Shown one piece after another: positions 36,109 through 47,509 of a stretch of 64,000 nt of DNA. The first letter of the stretch is position 1, and every line of letters begins with the position of its first letter. Location: contig CM068317.1 in assembly GCA_034766995.1 (NCBI GenBank), forward strand, positions 10,952,501-11,016,500. Direction: 5' to 3'. A program made the position numbers and the translations under genes. A model generated the notes under the pieces. That model ran no database searches. It was not told where the DNA came from and saw nothing but the letters and a program-made list of their open reading frames with translations. This DNA comes from Acanthacorydalis orientalis. Lineage: Eukaryota > Arthropoda > Insecta > Megaloptera > Corydalidae.

Positions 36109-36637
36109 TTAGTCTGGCGAATGGGGTGCATGAGGTAGCAATTCAAATTTTAATTCATTAATTTTGGCCATTGCAATAACGGATTTGTGAGCCGGTGCAT
36201 TGTCTTGATGAAACAACACATTCTTCTTAGCCAAATGCGGCCGTTTTTGCTTGATGTCTTCGCTCAAACGTTGCAATAAGTTCGCATAATACTCGCCGTT
36301 GATAGTTTTTCCTTTTTCAATATAGTCAATGAAAATTATCCCACGCGCATCCCAAAAAACCGACGCCATGACCTTGCCTGCAGATGAAACGGTCTTCGCC
36401 TTCTTTGGAGCCGGTTCTCCCTTTTCAGTCCATTGTTTCGATTGTTCTTTTGTCTCGGGTGTGAAGTGATGGATCCATGTTTCATCCGTGGTTATGAAAC
36501 GGCGCAAAAATTCTGGTTTGTTGCTGTGAAACTTCGCTCAACACTCAATTGAAACATCTTCACGACACTGTTTTTGCTCGAGTGTGAGCAAACGCGGCAC
36601 CCATCCTTGCACACAGCTTTCTCATGTCCAAATTTTC
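36109..36637 (-). pseudogene. Mariner family B transposase fragment, copy B2
   Basis: A minus-strand segment of a DD34D mariner transposase, running from DMRKLCARMGAAFAHTRAKT (one frameshift relative to B1) to the HAPHSPD motif, where it is cut by the junction with A3. The region from about 36507 to 36109 is open for more than 130 codons and contains the first catalytic Asp in FITTDETWIHHFTPE, KKAKTVSSAGKVMASVFWDA, and the second in LFHQDNAPAHKSVIAMAKIN. Upstream, a TGA replaces a Leu codon found in B1. Both element ends are missing, and the right side is cut by (TA)n at 36638. Confidence 0.88.
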
Positions 36638-36648
36638 CATATATATAT

Positions 36649-36684
<36 letters not shown>
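36638..36684. repeat. (TA)n array between B2 and element H
   Basis: TA array with one CCA interruption, touching both neighbours. Confidence 0.9.
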
Positions 36685-36687
<3 letters not shown>

Positions 36688-37237
36688 CCGTCCCTCAATT
36701 TACGTGGGACTTTTTTTAAACGACTTTTTTTTACGCGGAAAATTATACCTCTATTTTCGCTGCATTTTTTATACGCGGTATTGATTTACACGATCTCATT
36801 TTACGCGGTCAGATAGATTTCATTTTATATAATTTTTCATTGTATTTATTATATATCAAATTTATGAAAACTTAATAAAAGAAAAGATACAGAACAAATT
36901 ATCCGAAAAAATTAAAATTAACAATAAAAATGATATCGAACTTACAAATATTTCTAGCGATGCAGATGATAAGTTTGCGTCAATTAAATGGAAAAGGTTG
37001 ATGGTTTTGAATTACAGTAGTGATAGTGACACCGAATAAAACTTATCTACTTTTGTTTTCTAAAACTTCATTATTTTTTTTTAATTTATGTGAAATAAAT
37101 ATGTTTTTCTACAATTTTACTAGCTTTTATTTCCAATATTTTTTCTATTGTACTGACAGACTCAATTTACGCGATTTTCATTCGCGTAAAACGAATCCAC
37201 GTGGAACGGATACTCCGCGTAAACTGAGGAACGGGGG
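36685..37237 (+). mobile_element. Pogo/Tigger-type non-autonomous element H
   Basis: 553 bp between TA dinucleotides, with ends CACCCGTCCCTCAATTTACG and, reverse-complemented, CCCCCGTTCCTCAGTTTACG. Subterminal regions carry repeated TTTACGCG-like words on both sides (for example TTTTACGCGG, ATACGCGGTA and ATTTACACGA on the left; ATTTACGCGA and TCGCGTAAAA on the right). Such terminal repeats and the TA target are typical of pogo-like elements. A short acidic frame ending ISSDADDKFASIKW...YSSDSDTE and a stop at about 37040 may be the tail of a former transposase. Confidence 0.65.
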
Positions 37238-37274
37238 TATATATATAAATATATATGTATATATATATATATAT

Positions 37275-37703
37275 AATGCAAAATTATTCGACCGTCTGAA
37301 AGGAGAGCTGAAACAAAGACGGCCAAGATTGATGCACAAAAAAGTACTCTTTCAGCAGAACAAACGCCATCCCACAAATCGACCGTCGCAATGGCAAAAT
37401 TTCACGAATTATGCTTTGAATTGATTCCTCATCCACCCAATTCTCCGCTCTTGGTCCCATAAAACTTATTTCCTTTCCCAAAGTTGAAAATTTGGTTCAG
37501 TGGGAAAAAATTCTCGTCTAATGAGGATGTCATCGCCGCTGTTAACGCGTTTTTGCAGATTTTGAGAACATCTGTTTTAGCGACGGGATGAAAAAACTAG
37601 AAACTAGCTGGACGAAATGTATAGCCTTCACATGGAGAGTATGTTGAGAAATAAAATCGATGTTTGACTTGCTTTCTTTACAATACTTATCAAACGAGCC
37701 TCG
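37275..37703 (+). mobile_element. Mariner family C, copy C2, 3' part
   Basis: The left side starts abruptly in coding sequence at the edge of (TA)n (37238-37274). It reads NAKLFDRLKGELKQRRPRLM, HKKVLFQQ, then after a one-base loss NAPSHKSTVAMAKFHELCFE and LIPHPPNSP, then SSNEDVIAAVNAFLQ in a further frame. The second catalytic Asp is changed (QQN). The right end, reverse-complemented, is CGAGGCTCGTTTGATAAGTA, matching the C1 and C3 ends. Confidence 0.8.
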
Positions 37704-39298
37704 TTTATAATTTTTTTTATCAATTTTTCTTCAAAAATATTGTAGCTAAGAAGTTTCGTGGGGATTACGTTAATTGATTTATTGAGGCTTAAGGTCATGT
37801 CGACACCTAAAGACATTATCACCTGGATTACTCTGATATACCTACTGGAACTACTACAAGAAAGCAAGAAAAAAGACAATTTAAGCCCTAACGACACTGT
37901 TTAAGACTTTATCTACAAAAAATAAATTCTACTTATATTTTTCCGACCATATTTTATTTTCGTAATTATTGAATTAGTCACTTTTAACTTTTATAATTAA
38001 ATAAAATTGGTATAAGGTAGATTAACATGACTTACTTTTTCGTTTATCTATTTTTATATGAATTAAATGTTCCAAATATATTTTTATACAATTAGTGTTT
38101 AAATTCCTCATACAATATATATCTTATACGTCAACACACTTAAGAAAAATAAAGAAAGGTTTAGGTATTTACTAACATCTGTATTTTTTTAAAACAGTCA
38201 AAAGAGTGTAAGTGATTTTACAAATTTGAAAACCAACAAATATGAAAAATATATTTTACATCTACAAACATTTTTCTATAGAAATAATAAAATTGTATAA
38301 TGATCCTAAAAAATCCAGACGGTTTAAAATAATACAATATTGTTGCTCTTCATAATTATAAAAATAAATTACTTACAAACTTTTGAATTAAAATAATTGA
38401 TATACTTTGATACAAAAATAATTATAATATTCTAAAATAATCAGCAAATTGCTTTTAAGCAAAGAAATAAATAGTTCTTATAAATAAGAACTTCGGTGAA
38501 GTATTATCAGAAAGTAGAACCTATTTTTATAACAGCTATATATGATAATTTGAATCCATAAATCTTTAGTTATTTAATTAAAATTTCTTGGAAAGTAGCA
38601 GCGTTTATTGCTGTTTTATTTATTGTAATTAATGGGTAATTACTAGGTATAAAATATCAATGTATTATATTTGAAAAAGCCTTGATCTAGTACTAAGATC
38701 TTGTAAAGATAAATATCGACCAAATGAACCTGTCCAAGGATACGAACTGATCGAGTGCATAAAAAGTATACCGATTGCGTACTAGAAAATATCGTACGGC
38801 AGGAATCCCGCTAATAGCAAATAATGAAAATGTTTGTATACAATTCTCAATGTACTTTGAGACTCGCGGCCTTCGAAAAATCGTCAAGAAAAAAATCCCG
38901 AAGATAAATACATGACGACATGCGTCGTAATTGAATGAATGTATAATTTTTTTTCTTTACTAACGGATATGACGTAAAAGGTGACACAAACAACGTACAT
39001 GTTATTTTTTTAATTTGCTTATGTATCACTAATATGTTATTAAGAAAAATGGTTTTTCATTTCAATATTTACTCAGATTGAAAATAAATAATACTAGATA
39101 TGTTAAAACAATAAATCTAGGTGAGTTAAACAAATATACTTTGGTGAGAAAAATAGATCTTTTAAACATTTTTACGGTTAAGATTCTTTTTGAAATATTG
39201 ACCGGTATATTTTTAGCCTTACAACAACAAAAAAAAAAGAAAAACAGTAAAGGCGTATTGAAATTTTTAATTTACAAATTATGTTTATACATAAATAA

Positions 39299-39352
<54 letters not shown>

Positions 39353-40165
39353 TGATATATATATATATATATATATTGTATATATATATTGTATATATAT
39401 ATATATTGTATATATATATATATATATATTGTATATATAATAAATCTCATGTACGATGGCAAGTCAGAAAGTAATTTTAACTTAAAAAGCCGAAAAATAT
39501 GATTGTCAATATAAACTTTTTAAGGTCGTTTTCCTGCTTGATTCCCTTTATCTTCTATAAAACATATTCTCTCTAACCTCTAAATAAAGAAAAATTTAAG
39601 AAATAAGAAATTGTTTTCCACATACTGGATTTTTATTAAGGTCATTTCTCTGTATAATTTCCCCAACTTCTACCAGTTAATCCAAAGTTTAATGAGATTC
39701 TACATTCTGTCTTGGAAGAAACTGTTTAGTCGTTTACGCAGCCATTGCATGTTATTAATGAGCACACCAAAGATAAACTGACTTGTTTATTTATGAGACA
39801 CGGATTTATCATTAAAAACCATAAAGTAAACAATAAGGTTTACTGCTGAAACATCAGCCAAACTCAACATTAGATATGTTACAGACAGAGTTTTCTGCAA
39901 TATCTGATCCTTGGTGCAGAACAGTTCATGTTTTTTTTTAGATATAAAGTTAAAATTTGGTTTCATTTTACATCTAAATGTTTAACAATAAATAATAACA
40001 GCTATTACAAAGTATTGCAAGAATTGAAGCAAAAAATCAAGTCCAAGAGGTGTGAACAACTTTCGAAAGATGTAGGTCTACTTGAAGACAACATTTGAAC
40101 TCACATGATTAATAAAACAAATCAGTATTTTCAAGATCTAGGTTGTAATATCTTTGAATACCAAC
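37704..40165. other. AT-rich sequence with a large (TA)n array
   Basis: 39301-39430 is TA interrupted several times by TTG or TG. A slightly less AT-rich patch at 38690-38930 has no recognisable coding or element signature. Confidence 0.45.
39301..39430. repeat. (TA)n array with periodic TTG interruptions
   Basis: TA blocks of 10-40 bp are separated four times by ATTGTATA or ATTGATATA. Confidence 0.93.
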
Positions 40166-40167
40166 TA

Positions 40168-41459
40168 AGTGGTTTTCCAATATGGACGCAATTTGTTAGG
40201 AGATTATATCCTTAAGAGGATATCAAACTGACAGCTGTATTTTTTTGACATTTGTTAAGTTTTTACATTGTCATTTTTAGTTATGGCTTCAAATACAACA
40301 AAAGAATGTACTGAAATAATACAATTTTATTATGAAAGTGGTCGTTCTATAAAAAGTACATTTTTTATATTACAAGATATATATATTCTCGAGATAATCG
40401 TCAATCTCAATCAACAATTCTTCGATTAGAGAGTAAATTTGAAGATACTGCATCAGTTAAAGATTTGTAAACACCAGCACATATTCCTAGTGCTCGTTCT
40501 GAAGAAAACATTGACCTGGTTCATGAAAATGTATCAGAAGAGCCACGAATATCAATTCTACGACGCTTACAGCAATTGGATTTTTCACAGATGACCATAT
40601 GGCGTGCTTTGCTTAAAGATTTACTGCTGAAGGCTTGTAAAGTTCAATTAGCACAAGAATTTAAGCCAGAAGACCATTCACTGCGTCAAAGATTTGTTAA
40701 TTGAATACTGGAACAACTCGTTTTTTTTAAAAAAAAACATCTTTAGCGATGAGGCTCATTTCAAACTCTCTGGTTACGTTAAGAACCAAAACTAACGAAT
40801 TTAGAATGAAGAAAATCCGAGCGTGATCGTTGAAAAACCACTGCATGAAGAAAGAGTGACTGTTTGGTTTGCAAGTTGATCCTGTAAAGTCAGTGGTCTT
40901 TACTTTTTGAATCAGGCTCGTAAAGCGATGATTGTGAATGGATAAAAATATCGAAACATGATAACCAAATTTTGTGGGAAGAATGGGATTATATTAATCA
41001 GAAGGACTTGATTCCAGCAGGGCGGTACAACACGCTCAACAGCTGGTGAAAAAAATGATTTTTTGTAGACAAAATTTCCTGGTCGCGTTATTTCCAGAAA
41101 TAGAAACATTAATAGTATCATCAAGGTTCTGCGATTTAACACCGTTGGACTACTTTTTTAGAATCATGTTAAAAGACAAGTATACAACTAACTCTAAAAC
41201 AATTTCCGATCTAAAAGACAAAATACCAAGAATAATTGATGAAATAGAGTCCCTCTTGTATAAAGACGTTATTGAAAAATTTAACAAAAGAATGGTTACT
41301 TGTAAGAAAGCACGCGGTGGTCACTTACACGATATTATTTTTCATTTATTAATGGCTTACCCCTAAACACTATTTATAATTAGGAAACTTGAAATTTCAG
41401 CGTAAATTCTATCTTTTATTTCAAATTAAAAAAATGCGTCTTAATTAGAAATCCTTGCA
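40168..41459 (+). mobile_element. Tc1/mariner-superfamily relic, family N, copy N3
   Basis: About 1.29 kb between TA (40166-40167) and TA (41460-41461). The left end is AGTGGTTTTCCAATATGGAC; the right end (ATTAGAAATCCTTGCA) is a worn form of the N2 right end. It is the most complete copy of the family in the window and is uninterrupted. Confidence 0.82.
40284..41366 (+). pseudogene. Family N transposase pseudogene, copy N3
   Basis: The start is placed at the ATG at 40284 (MASNTTKECTEIIQFYYESG), which begins a helix-turn-helix DNA-binding region continuing SRDNRQSQSTILRLESKFED and SEEPRISILRRLQQLDFSQM. The centre is badly decayed but keeps SDEAHFKLSGYV (first catalytic Asp) near 40745. The C-terminal part is open from 41046 to 41366: FCDLTPLDYF, containing the last catalytic acid; KTISDLKDKIPRIIDEIESL; VIEKFNKRMVTCKKARGGHL; HDIIFHLL. 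At least eight stops or frameshifts lie upstream, so no transposase can be made. The C-terminal frame of 106 residues is the least damaged piece. Confidence 0.8.
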
Positions 41460-41461
41460 TA

Positions 41462-41850
41462 AAGTCGTGATTGAAAACCTTCACCCAAAGTTGAACAGTT
41501 TCATAAGAAGTATAAGATTTAACTAATGACGGAAATATCGTGTCATTAATTACCTTCACTGTTTTCCTTTAAAAAAAAGGATTGAATCACACCTCAAATT
41601 TCGATTTTATCCATTTTACACTTTTGCACGAATCTCTTGTGTTTAAACAATTATCAAACGAAGAACAAATGACGGAATGACGCAACTTCACATGCGTTAC
41701 TAAAAGAAATGTAGCTATATGAACACATGTACACAGCTATCCCTCTTTTCCTCAGCGAGTGCACGAACCAAGTTAGACTTTAAACTGTCCTCTTATACCT
41801 ATATATTCATGCTTTTAATATTGTACAAGTGTGAGTTGGTGCAGCAGATA
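41462..41850. other. No gene recognised
   Basis: Nothing supportable is seen between the family N relic and mariner S. Confidence 0.5.
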
Positions 41851-41852
41851 TA

Positions 41853-42773
41853 CGAGGTCAGACAATTAAGTAATGCGACCGATTTTTTTCTCGGCCTGTA
41901 GTAGCACTGCGAACCTGTAACTCCCCCACCGTAATGGCAGATCCCTACTCTCTCGATTGAGACCTTGACCACCCTCGTACGATCATTTCTTCGCCAGCTG
42001 TTTAGTGTTTTGTAACAACGCGCGAGTAGTGCATGTCACGAAGCCCACCGAATGAACATCGCTCAAGATTGTCTCGAGCAGGTTGAAAGAGATCCTACTC
42101 TTCTCGATCGAGTTATTACTGGTGATAAAAGTTGGTTCTTTCAATATGACCCCGAAACTAAACGACAAAGCCAACAGTGGCTGTCCTCTGGAGCACCAAG
42201 GCCAAAGAAGGCGAGAATGAGCAAGTCCAAAGTGAAAACCATGTTGATTTGCTTCTTCAACAGCAAAGGGGTGGTTCACAAAGAACTCGTACCACCTGGA
42301 CAAAACGTAAATCAAGTATTCTACCGCAATGTGCTCGAAAAATTACGAAAAAGGGTGCTCAGAGTGCGTCCAGAGATCGCGAAGACTTGGGTTCTGCATC
42401 ACGACAATGCTCCCTGTCACAGTGCGTTCAGTGTCTCTCAGTTTTTGGCGTCTAAAGGCATCGCAACGTTACCACAACCGCCCTATTCACCGGACATGTC
42501 ACCCTGCGACTTTTTCCTATTCCCCCATATGAAAAAATTCGTCAAAGGTCGACATTTTGACTCCGTTGAAGATATCCAAGAATCTGTGACGAGGGTACTC
42601 GGAGAGGTCCCACAAGAAGTGTTCCAGAATTGTTACGAAAACTGGAAAACTCGCTGGAATAAGTGTATAGATGCGGGAGGGGACTACTTTGAAGGGGATC
42701 GCAGCGATGTACCTTAATTTTTAAATATACTCGATTTTTGAATTTTGTCGCATTACTTAATTGTCTGACCTCG
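41853..42773 (+). mobile_element. Mariner S, internally deleted, perfect 27-bp inverted repeats
   Basis: 921 bp between TA at 41851-41852 and TA at 42774-42775. The terminal inverted repeats are identical over 27 bp (left begins CGAGGTCAGACAATTAAGTA; right is its exact reverse complement at 42747-42773). Intact DD34D mariners are about 1.3 kb, so about 0.35-0.4 kb is missing, all from the 5' coding part. The element is clearly richer in G+C than its surroundings. Perfect ends and an open transposase frame make it the youngest insertion recognisable here. Confidence 0.95.
42052..42717 (+). CDS. Mariner (DD34D) transposase, catalytic part, N-terminus deleted
   Basis: A 221-residue open frame with no stop or frameshift. 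It carries a complete-looking mariner catalytic core: first Asp in VITGDKSWFFQYDPETKRQS (residue 25), second in HHDNAPCHSAF (residue 118), third in YSPDMSPCDFFLF (residue 153), giving the 34-residue spacing of DD34D mariners. KKARMSKSKVKTMLI and HFDSVEDIQESV follow family pattern. The usual Glu of the GDESW motif is Lys. About 110-120 N-terminal residues, the helix-turn-helix DNA-binding domain, are deleted; upstream in-frame codons read SACHEAHR before the first Met, so the true start is uncertain. In principle it could make a catalytic fragment unable to bind the ends. Expression is unknown. Confidence 0.9.
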   Translation: MNIAQDCLEQVERDPTLLDRVITGDKSWFFQYDPETKRQSQQWLSSGAPRPKKARMSKSKVKTMLICFFNSKGVVHKELVPPGQNVNQVFYRNVLEKLRKRVLRVRPEIAKTWVLHHDNAPCHSAFSVSQFLASKGIATLPQPPYSPDMSPCDFFLFPHMKKFVKGRHFDSVEDIQESVTRVLGEVPQEVFQNCYENWKTRWNKCIDAGGDYFEGDRSDVP

Positions 42774-42775
42774 TA

Positions 42776-43819
42776 TGCAGTCCTTCTGTAATGTCAAAAC
42801 TGCACGCACTTATTAATTTAATAATAAGTGTATTTTATTTTAACTAATGAATCAATGCAGATCCGATTCTGAATTGTGCTGTGTTCTATTGTGGACTGAC
42901 TGAAATATCAAACTCAACTGCTTTTGTTGACAGCACGAAAAAGACTCATCAAAACCCGTGTCTACAACACTAGCCTGCTATAACAATGCAATATGTCTTC
43001 GTAGGCACCGGCCAGGCTGTCTACTGCCTTTAATTGTTGAATACAAACTTCTCACCCGGGCCATAACAAATATCATATTATATAAATATTTATTAAATAA
43101 AAATATTTTCAAATAATTATTCCCCATTTTCAAGTAAAAATATTGTATAATTTAATCTAGACAGCTCCTTAATTTTTTTAATTTTTAACATTAAATTAAT
43201 TCGTTTCTAATATTGAATAACTATATTGGTTGTAATTAAATTAATGATATTTTTAATTGATAATAGATCTTTTACACCTTGTCCTTGTATTTTTATGACG
43301 GTTTCAATGAAGTTTTCATAATAACAAGCTTCATTTTATTTATAGACACAATTTAAGAAAGCATATTAATTCGTGTATACCATGGTTAAATAAGTAATAA
43401 TAAAATAAACATAAATAAAAAACTTATTTCGATATCGAAACAAATAAAAAAATAAACACTCCAGGCAAAACGAAATTTTAATAAGGCTAGCAGATAACCT
43501 CGTAATTAGTAAAAACCTGGAAATTTCAATGCTTCGTAACTAGTTATGACCTCCTTAAGTACAAATTTTTCAATTAGATTTGTTTATACTGAAACATTCA
43601 GGTTGTTCACATGAATTTTGAGACAAATTTGTTGTCCGTAATTATATATTTTGGAAAATATATATTTGGAAATTATATATTTATAAACTGACTGGAGAAA
43701 GAAACTTCCGTGTCGATTAACCTTTGAATGAGTTTATTTTTTGTAATCCTTTATAGATGAAATTAATACTAGATTATCGGTAATAAAGATTTTAATTGAT
43801 TTATTTACTATTGTCGTAT

Positions 43820-43855
<36 letters not shown>

Positions 43856-43901
43856 CCGTTCCATAAAATATTACATACATTTTTACACTAATTCATAAAT
43901 G
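42776..43901. other. AT-rich sequence without a recognised gene
   Basis: Contains (TA)n at 43824-43852. A patch at 42880-43070 is less AT-rich (GGCACCGGCCAGGCTGTCTA) but has no recognisable frame. Confidence 0.45.
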
Positions 43902-43903
43902 TA

Positions 43904-44434
43904 TTAGGTGTAAATTTAAATCGGTGCCTTTACATTTAATCACTCATAATTCGGTTTTGAATTAAAAATATTTTCTCGACGTATTAGAATCTTGAAGTGC
44001 AAACTGTAACATTTTAAAAAAAACTATATAACTTGGCCAAACAGAATAACACCACAATAACAGTAGTAAACACGATGGCGTCCGAAAAGAATTCTGTTAG
44101 GGAGACTAGAATTCTATTGCATACTTTTCGCATTACAGTTGAAAAAAATGCAGCTGAAGCCCTGGGTTTGATTTATTCAGCACTAAAGGAAGGTGTTGTG
44201 ACATGGAAAGTATGTAAAAAGTACTAAATCTGTACAAGAGGTCATTAAATGCATTATGACTTCATCGACTCAAACCTACCATCTTTTTTTCGACAAGGAT
44301 TTCGTCAGTTACCCGCCAGTGGTAACAAATTTATAAAAAATGGTAGGGAATGTTTTGAGTATTTGAATGAATTCGATTTTTCCGTGAATATTCATTTTCT
44401 ATAAAAAAGGCACTGTATTAATTTTTTCGCCTAA
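43904..44434 (+). mobile_element. Mariner-derived MITE, family E, copy E5
   Basis: 531 bp between TA dinucleotides, with left end TTAGGTGTAAATTTAAATCG and right end (reverse-complemented) TTAGGCGAAAAAATTAATAC. The N-terminal coding remnant is the clearest among the MITE copies: MASEKNSVRETRILLHTFRI, then TVEKNAAEALGLIYSALKEG and VCKK near 44073-44222, followed at once by the family's deletion join and the 3' tail. Three bases of the terminal repeat differ between ends. Confidence 0.87.
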
Positions 44435-44436
44435 TA

Positions 44437-45250
44437 GAAAGAACAAAACATTTTATAGACTTATATAGTATCCGTTGTTTTCTTAAAAATACAGTGTTTT
44501 TCTTGTCTTTTATAATAGGGGTGTTTTTTTAAACTAAATTTATATTAGGAACAGTTTTCATTTTTTAATTTCAAAATTTAAAATGTGTGCTCAGTTTTAC
44601 ATATAAAAATTCTTAGCAATTAATTTAATTAATTTACAGTAATTTTTTAAAAATACCTTTTTCTTGTAAAATAAATGCTTCATTTGAATTTTGCAATTAC
44701 TAAACAGCTCTTTAATATATAAAACCATCCGGAATAGGAAAATTTCAGACAATCAATATTTGATAATCACACTAATAAAAATTCAGACATTACTCCTTTA
44801 GATTTTTATTTATAAAGATTATTAAGAATTTGGTTTCCACATATACGCTGAATATTACAGAAATGAAATTAATAAAAAATCAATAATATGCACGAAATCA
44901 TTAAGAGAATAGCCAAAATGCTTAAGACAGATTATAAGTTGGTACTGCATTCAGATAACAACTCATATTTTAAAAGTGATATTTCAGGGTTATTTTTAAT
45001 ATAAATCTCTTTATATTATACAAAGATATAATTTTTATCGTTTGTTCAACATTTTTTTTATTTATCCAAAATAACACAATGTTTTGCGAACAATTATGTC
45101 CAAAATCACTTCTTTTTATGAGAAGGAAACGTATTTCTGTAATGAAATATCGAATACTACATTTGTAAATAAAACGTTTATTCATTTTATTTACAATACT
45201 TTATGTTCCTCATCCTGAATACAAATATTTGAGATATATATATAGAAAAG

Positions 45251-45302
<52 letters not shown>

Positions 45303-45639
45303 CACAATTGTATTACCTACTAACTTATTCGTTATAATAAATGTAAAAAGCCAAAAAAAGTATGAAAAATGAGATCAGCATATCAGAATATGGATTGATT
45401 ATATAAAGAAAACAGAAATACCAGATTATTCTGAATGGAAAGATTCAAATGATTCTTCCATACAATACATAGCCGATCACACAACACACGTTTCATTTTT
45501 ATCTATGAATTTATAAAAAGTAAACTAAAATATTGTCAAAGCTTACAATTAATTTTATCTTTACTTAGATGTTATTTACATACTGAATAATTGACGTGTT
45601 GTATATATATATAGAAAAATTAGATGATACCAGTGAAAA
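44437..45639. other. AT-rich sequence with microsatellites
   Basis: 45233-45303 is TA with CATA variants. I recognise nothing else. Confidence 0.45.
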
Positions 45640-46283
45640 ATTGACCTAAACATGAACCATGCAAAAACAAAAATGAACAGAAATAGAAGAAGTTTTGAAG
45701 TATGTCTATTTAAGTCAGCTTATCAACAGAGATGGATTCATTGAAGAAGTAAACGGGAGAATAAAAATGTGATGGGACTCATTTGAACAAAACACCTCGA
45801 TCTTTAAATCAACAATCTCACTCTGTTTTAACAAAAACAATGTATCAATGTACACTACCAGTATTTACTGGTCCTTATCTTCGCCACCGAAAAACGAGTG
45901 CTTAACAGCAAATTATTCAAAGACTCCAAACAATACAGATAAGTATGGAATGATGCATACTTGGAATAACAAGAAGAGACAGGTAAAGAATGGAATGGAT
46001 ATAAAAACTGACTGGAGTCACAGATGTAATAAGATGAGTAATGAGTCTGAAATGGTAATGGATGTGGTATGTTTCGAAAAGAGAAGACAACCGATGGACT
46101 ACAGAAATTATTACCTGAGAACCAAGGAACATAAAAAGACCAATGAAGAAACTAATAAACAGGTGGGATAAGGAAATTGAAAAAATTATTGGAAACCAGT
46201 GAAAAATAGAGGCATTCAATCGTACAAAATGGAAAAGTATAGAAGAAAACTTTATACAGTAGTGGACTGACAGAGACTAATGG
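45640..46283 (+). pseudogene. LINE reverse transcriptase, C-terminal fragment
   Basis: Decayed 3' coding end of a non-LTR retrotransposon. In one frame it reads EVLKYVYLSQLINRDGFIEE and VNGRIKM, the usual F/Y-K-Y-L-G region after the palm. It continues through shifted frames with SIFKSTISLC and YGMMHTWNNKKRQVKNG to about 46170, including WQWAGHV-like remnants. It ends with KYRRKLYTVVD / QQWTDRD and a stop at about 46278. Such terminal domains follow the reverse transcriptase in many LINEs. The 5' part is missing, as expected for a 5'-truncated insertion. A (TA)n array follows immediately (46285-46332) where a LINE tail would lie. Confidence 0.72.
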
Positions 46284-46284
46284 G

Positions 46285-46297
46285 TATATATATACGA

Positions 46298-46332
<35 letters not shown>
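46285..46332. repeat. (TA)n array at the LINE 3' end
   Basis: TA array with one CGAG interruption, starting seven bases after the LINE stop codon. Confidence 0.9.
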
Positions 46333-46334
<2 letters not shown>

Positions 46335-46337
<3 letters not shown>

Positions 46338-46570
46338 TTAAGAATCTGTACAAATGGTCATTTTCAAACAAAATACTTATCAAATATTGCCAAAGAAAAG
46401 TGCCTAACTGTTTATAGAAAGAAATTATGTAACTAATATCTCCTGTCTTTTAATATGTTATAACATATTCTAATATAAAAAAAGAAAAAATCAATTTCAA
46501 ATAGTACGTACTTACATAAATTTAAATAAGTAAATAAATATTGTTAATGGCTTAGGTAACACTTAATAAG

Positions 46571-46631
<61 letters not shown>

Positions 46632-47443
46632 GTATATGTGTATGTATGTGCTTTGTGTACAAAAGTGATTACAAAATATGAATCAATTTAATAAATAAAT
46701 CTATAAGGTTTTTTTAAAAAAAAATCATAAGTAAAATAAAAGAAAACAGTAATTATTACAAAGCGACTTCTTTGACATAAAAGGACAATAAATCTAATTA
46801 CACTTTCTAAATTATACTAGATATTTATCTGAATATATTTTAAACATGTTGTACGTGATATTTACGACACAAGCATTAAATATGACAATCCCAAATTAGT
46901 ATCATTTTTTAAAAAGCAATATCTACATGGTTTCCTAATGATACAAAACCAATTAAGTAATCGTTTCATTTTTAAATTATAATAACTTAAATAGCTCACT
47001 TATTTCAATAATTACTGAGCAGTCACTTTCACCAGTTTTTAGAATATATAAAAAGAAAAGTGTTATGTCTGTACCTATTTTTTAATACAGGATACCAAAT
47101 TTAGTTCTAAGACAGTAAGATTATTTGTAAAGAATTGTATTTAAGAGTATGAAATAAATTATCTTGTACTTTTATGCCTATATATGATATCAAGAATTAT
47201 TAAATGGATTTAAGAAGTATAAAATGATCCAGAAAAAACATAAATGAAAAAAATAAGAGAAAAAATATATGTGATGGAATAAAAATTTAAGAGTATTCAC
47301 TGAAAATGTGTAGAAAAGGGAAACATAAGATTGTTTAAATCGACAAAATTAAAAAAATATTTTTTCTAGCAAGAGAGAAATGATTCATTGATTATTTGTA
47401 GTTTCATGTCAACAACAATGAATGAATCAGTGATTTATCAGAT

Positions 47444-47447
<4 letters not shown>
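46335..47447. other. AT-rich sequence with a (TA)n array
   Basis: 46573-46628 is TA followed by TG variants. Nothing else is recognised. Confidence 0.45.
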
Positions 47448-47502
<55 letters not shown>

Positions 47503-47509
47503 ATACACA
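47448..47509. repeat. (TA)n-(TG)n microsatellite abutting mariner C3
   Basis: TA, then TG, then TACACACA, directly at the C3 terminus. Confidence 0.93.

Noticed and set aside
42052..42717. Domesticated host gene derived from a mariner (SETMAR-like)
   Set aside because: Perfect terminal repeats and TA flanks show an ordinary recent insertion. There is no fused domain or intron.
45848..46219. Overlapping 100-residue frames on both strands as separate genes
   Set aside because: They lie within the LINE C-terminal remnant. The plus-strand frames are shifted pieces of it.
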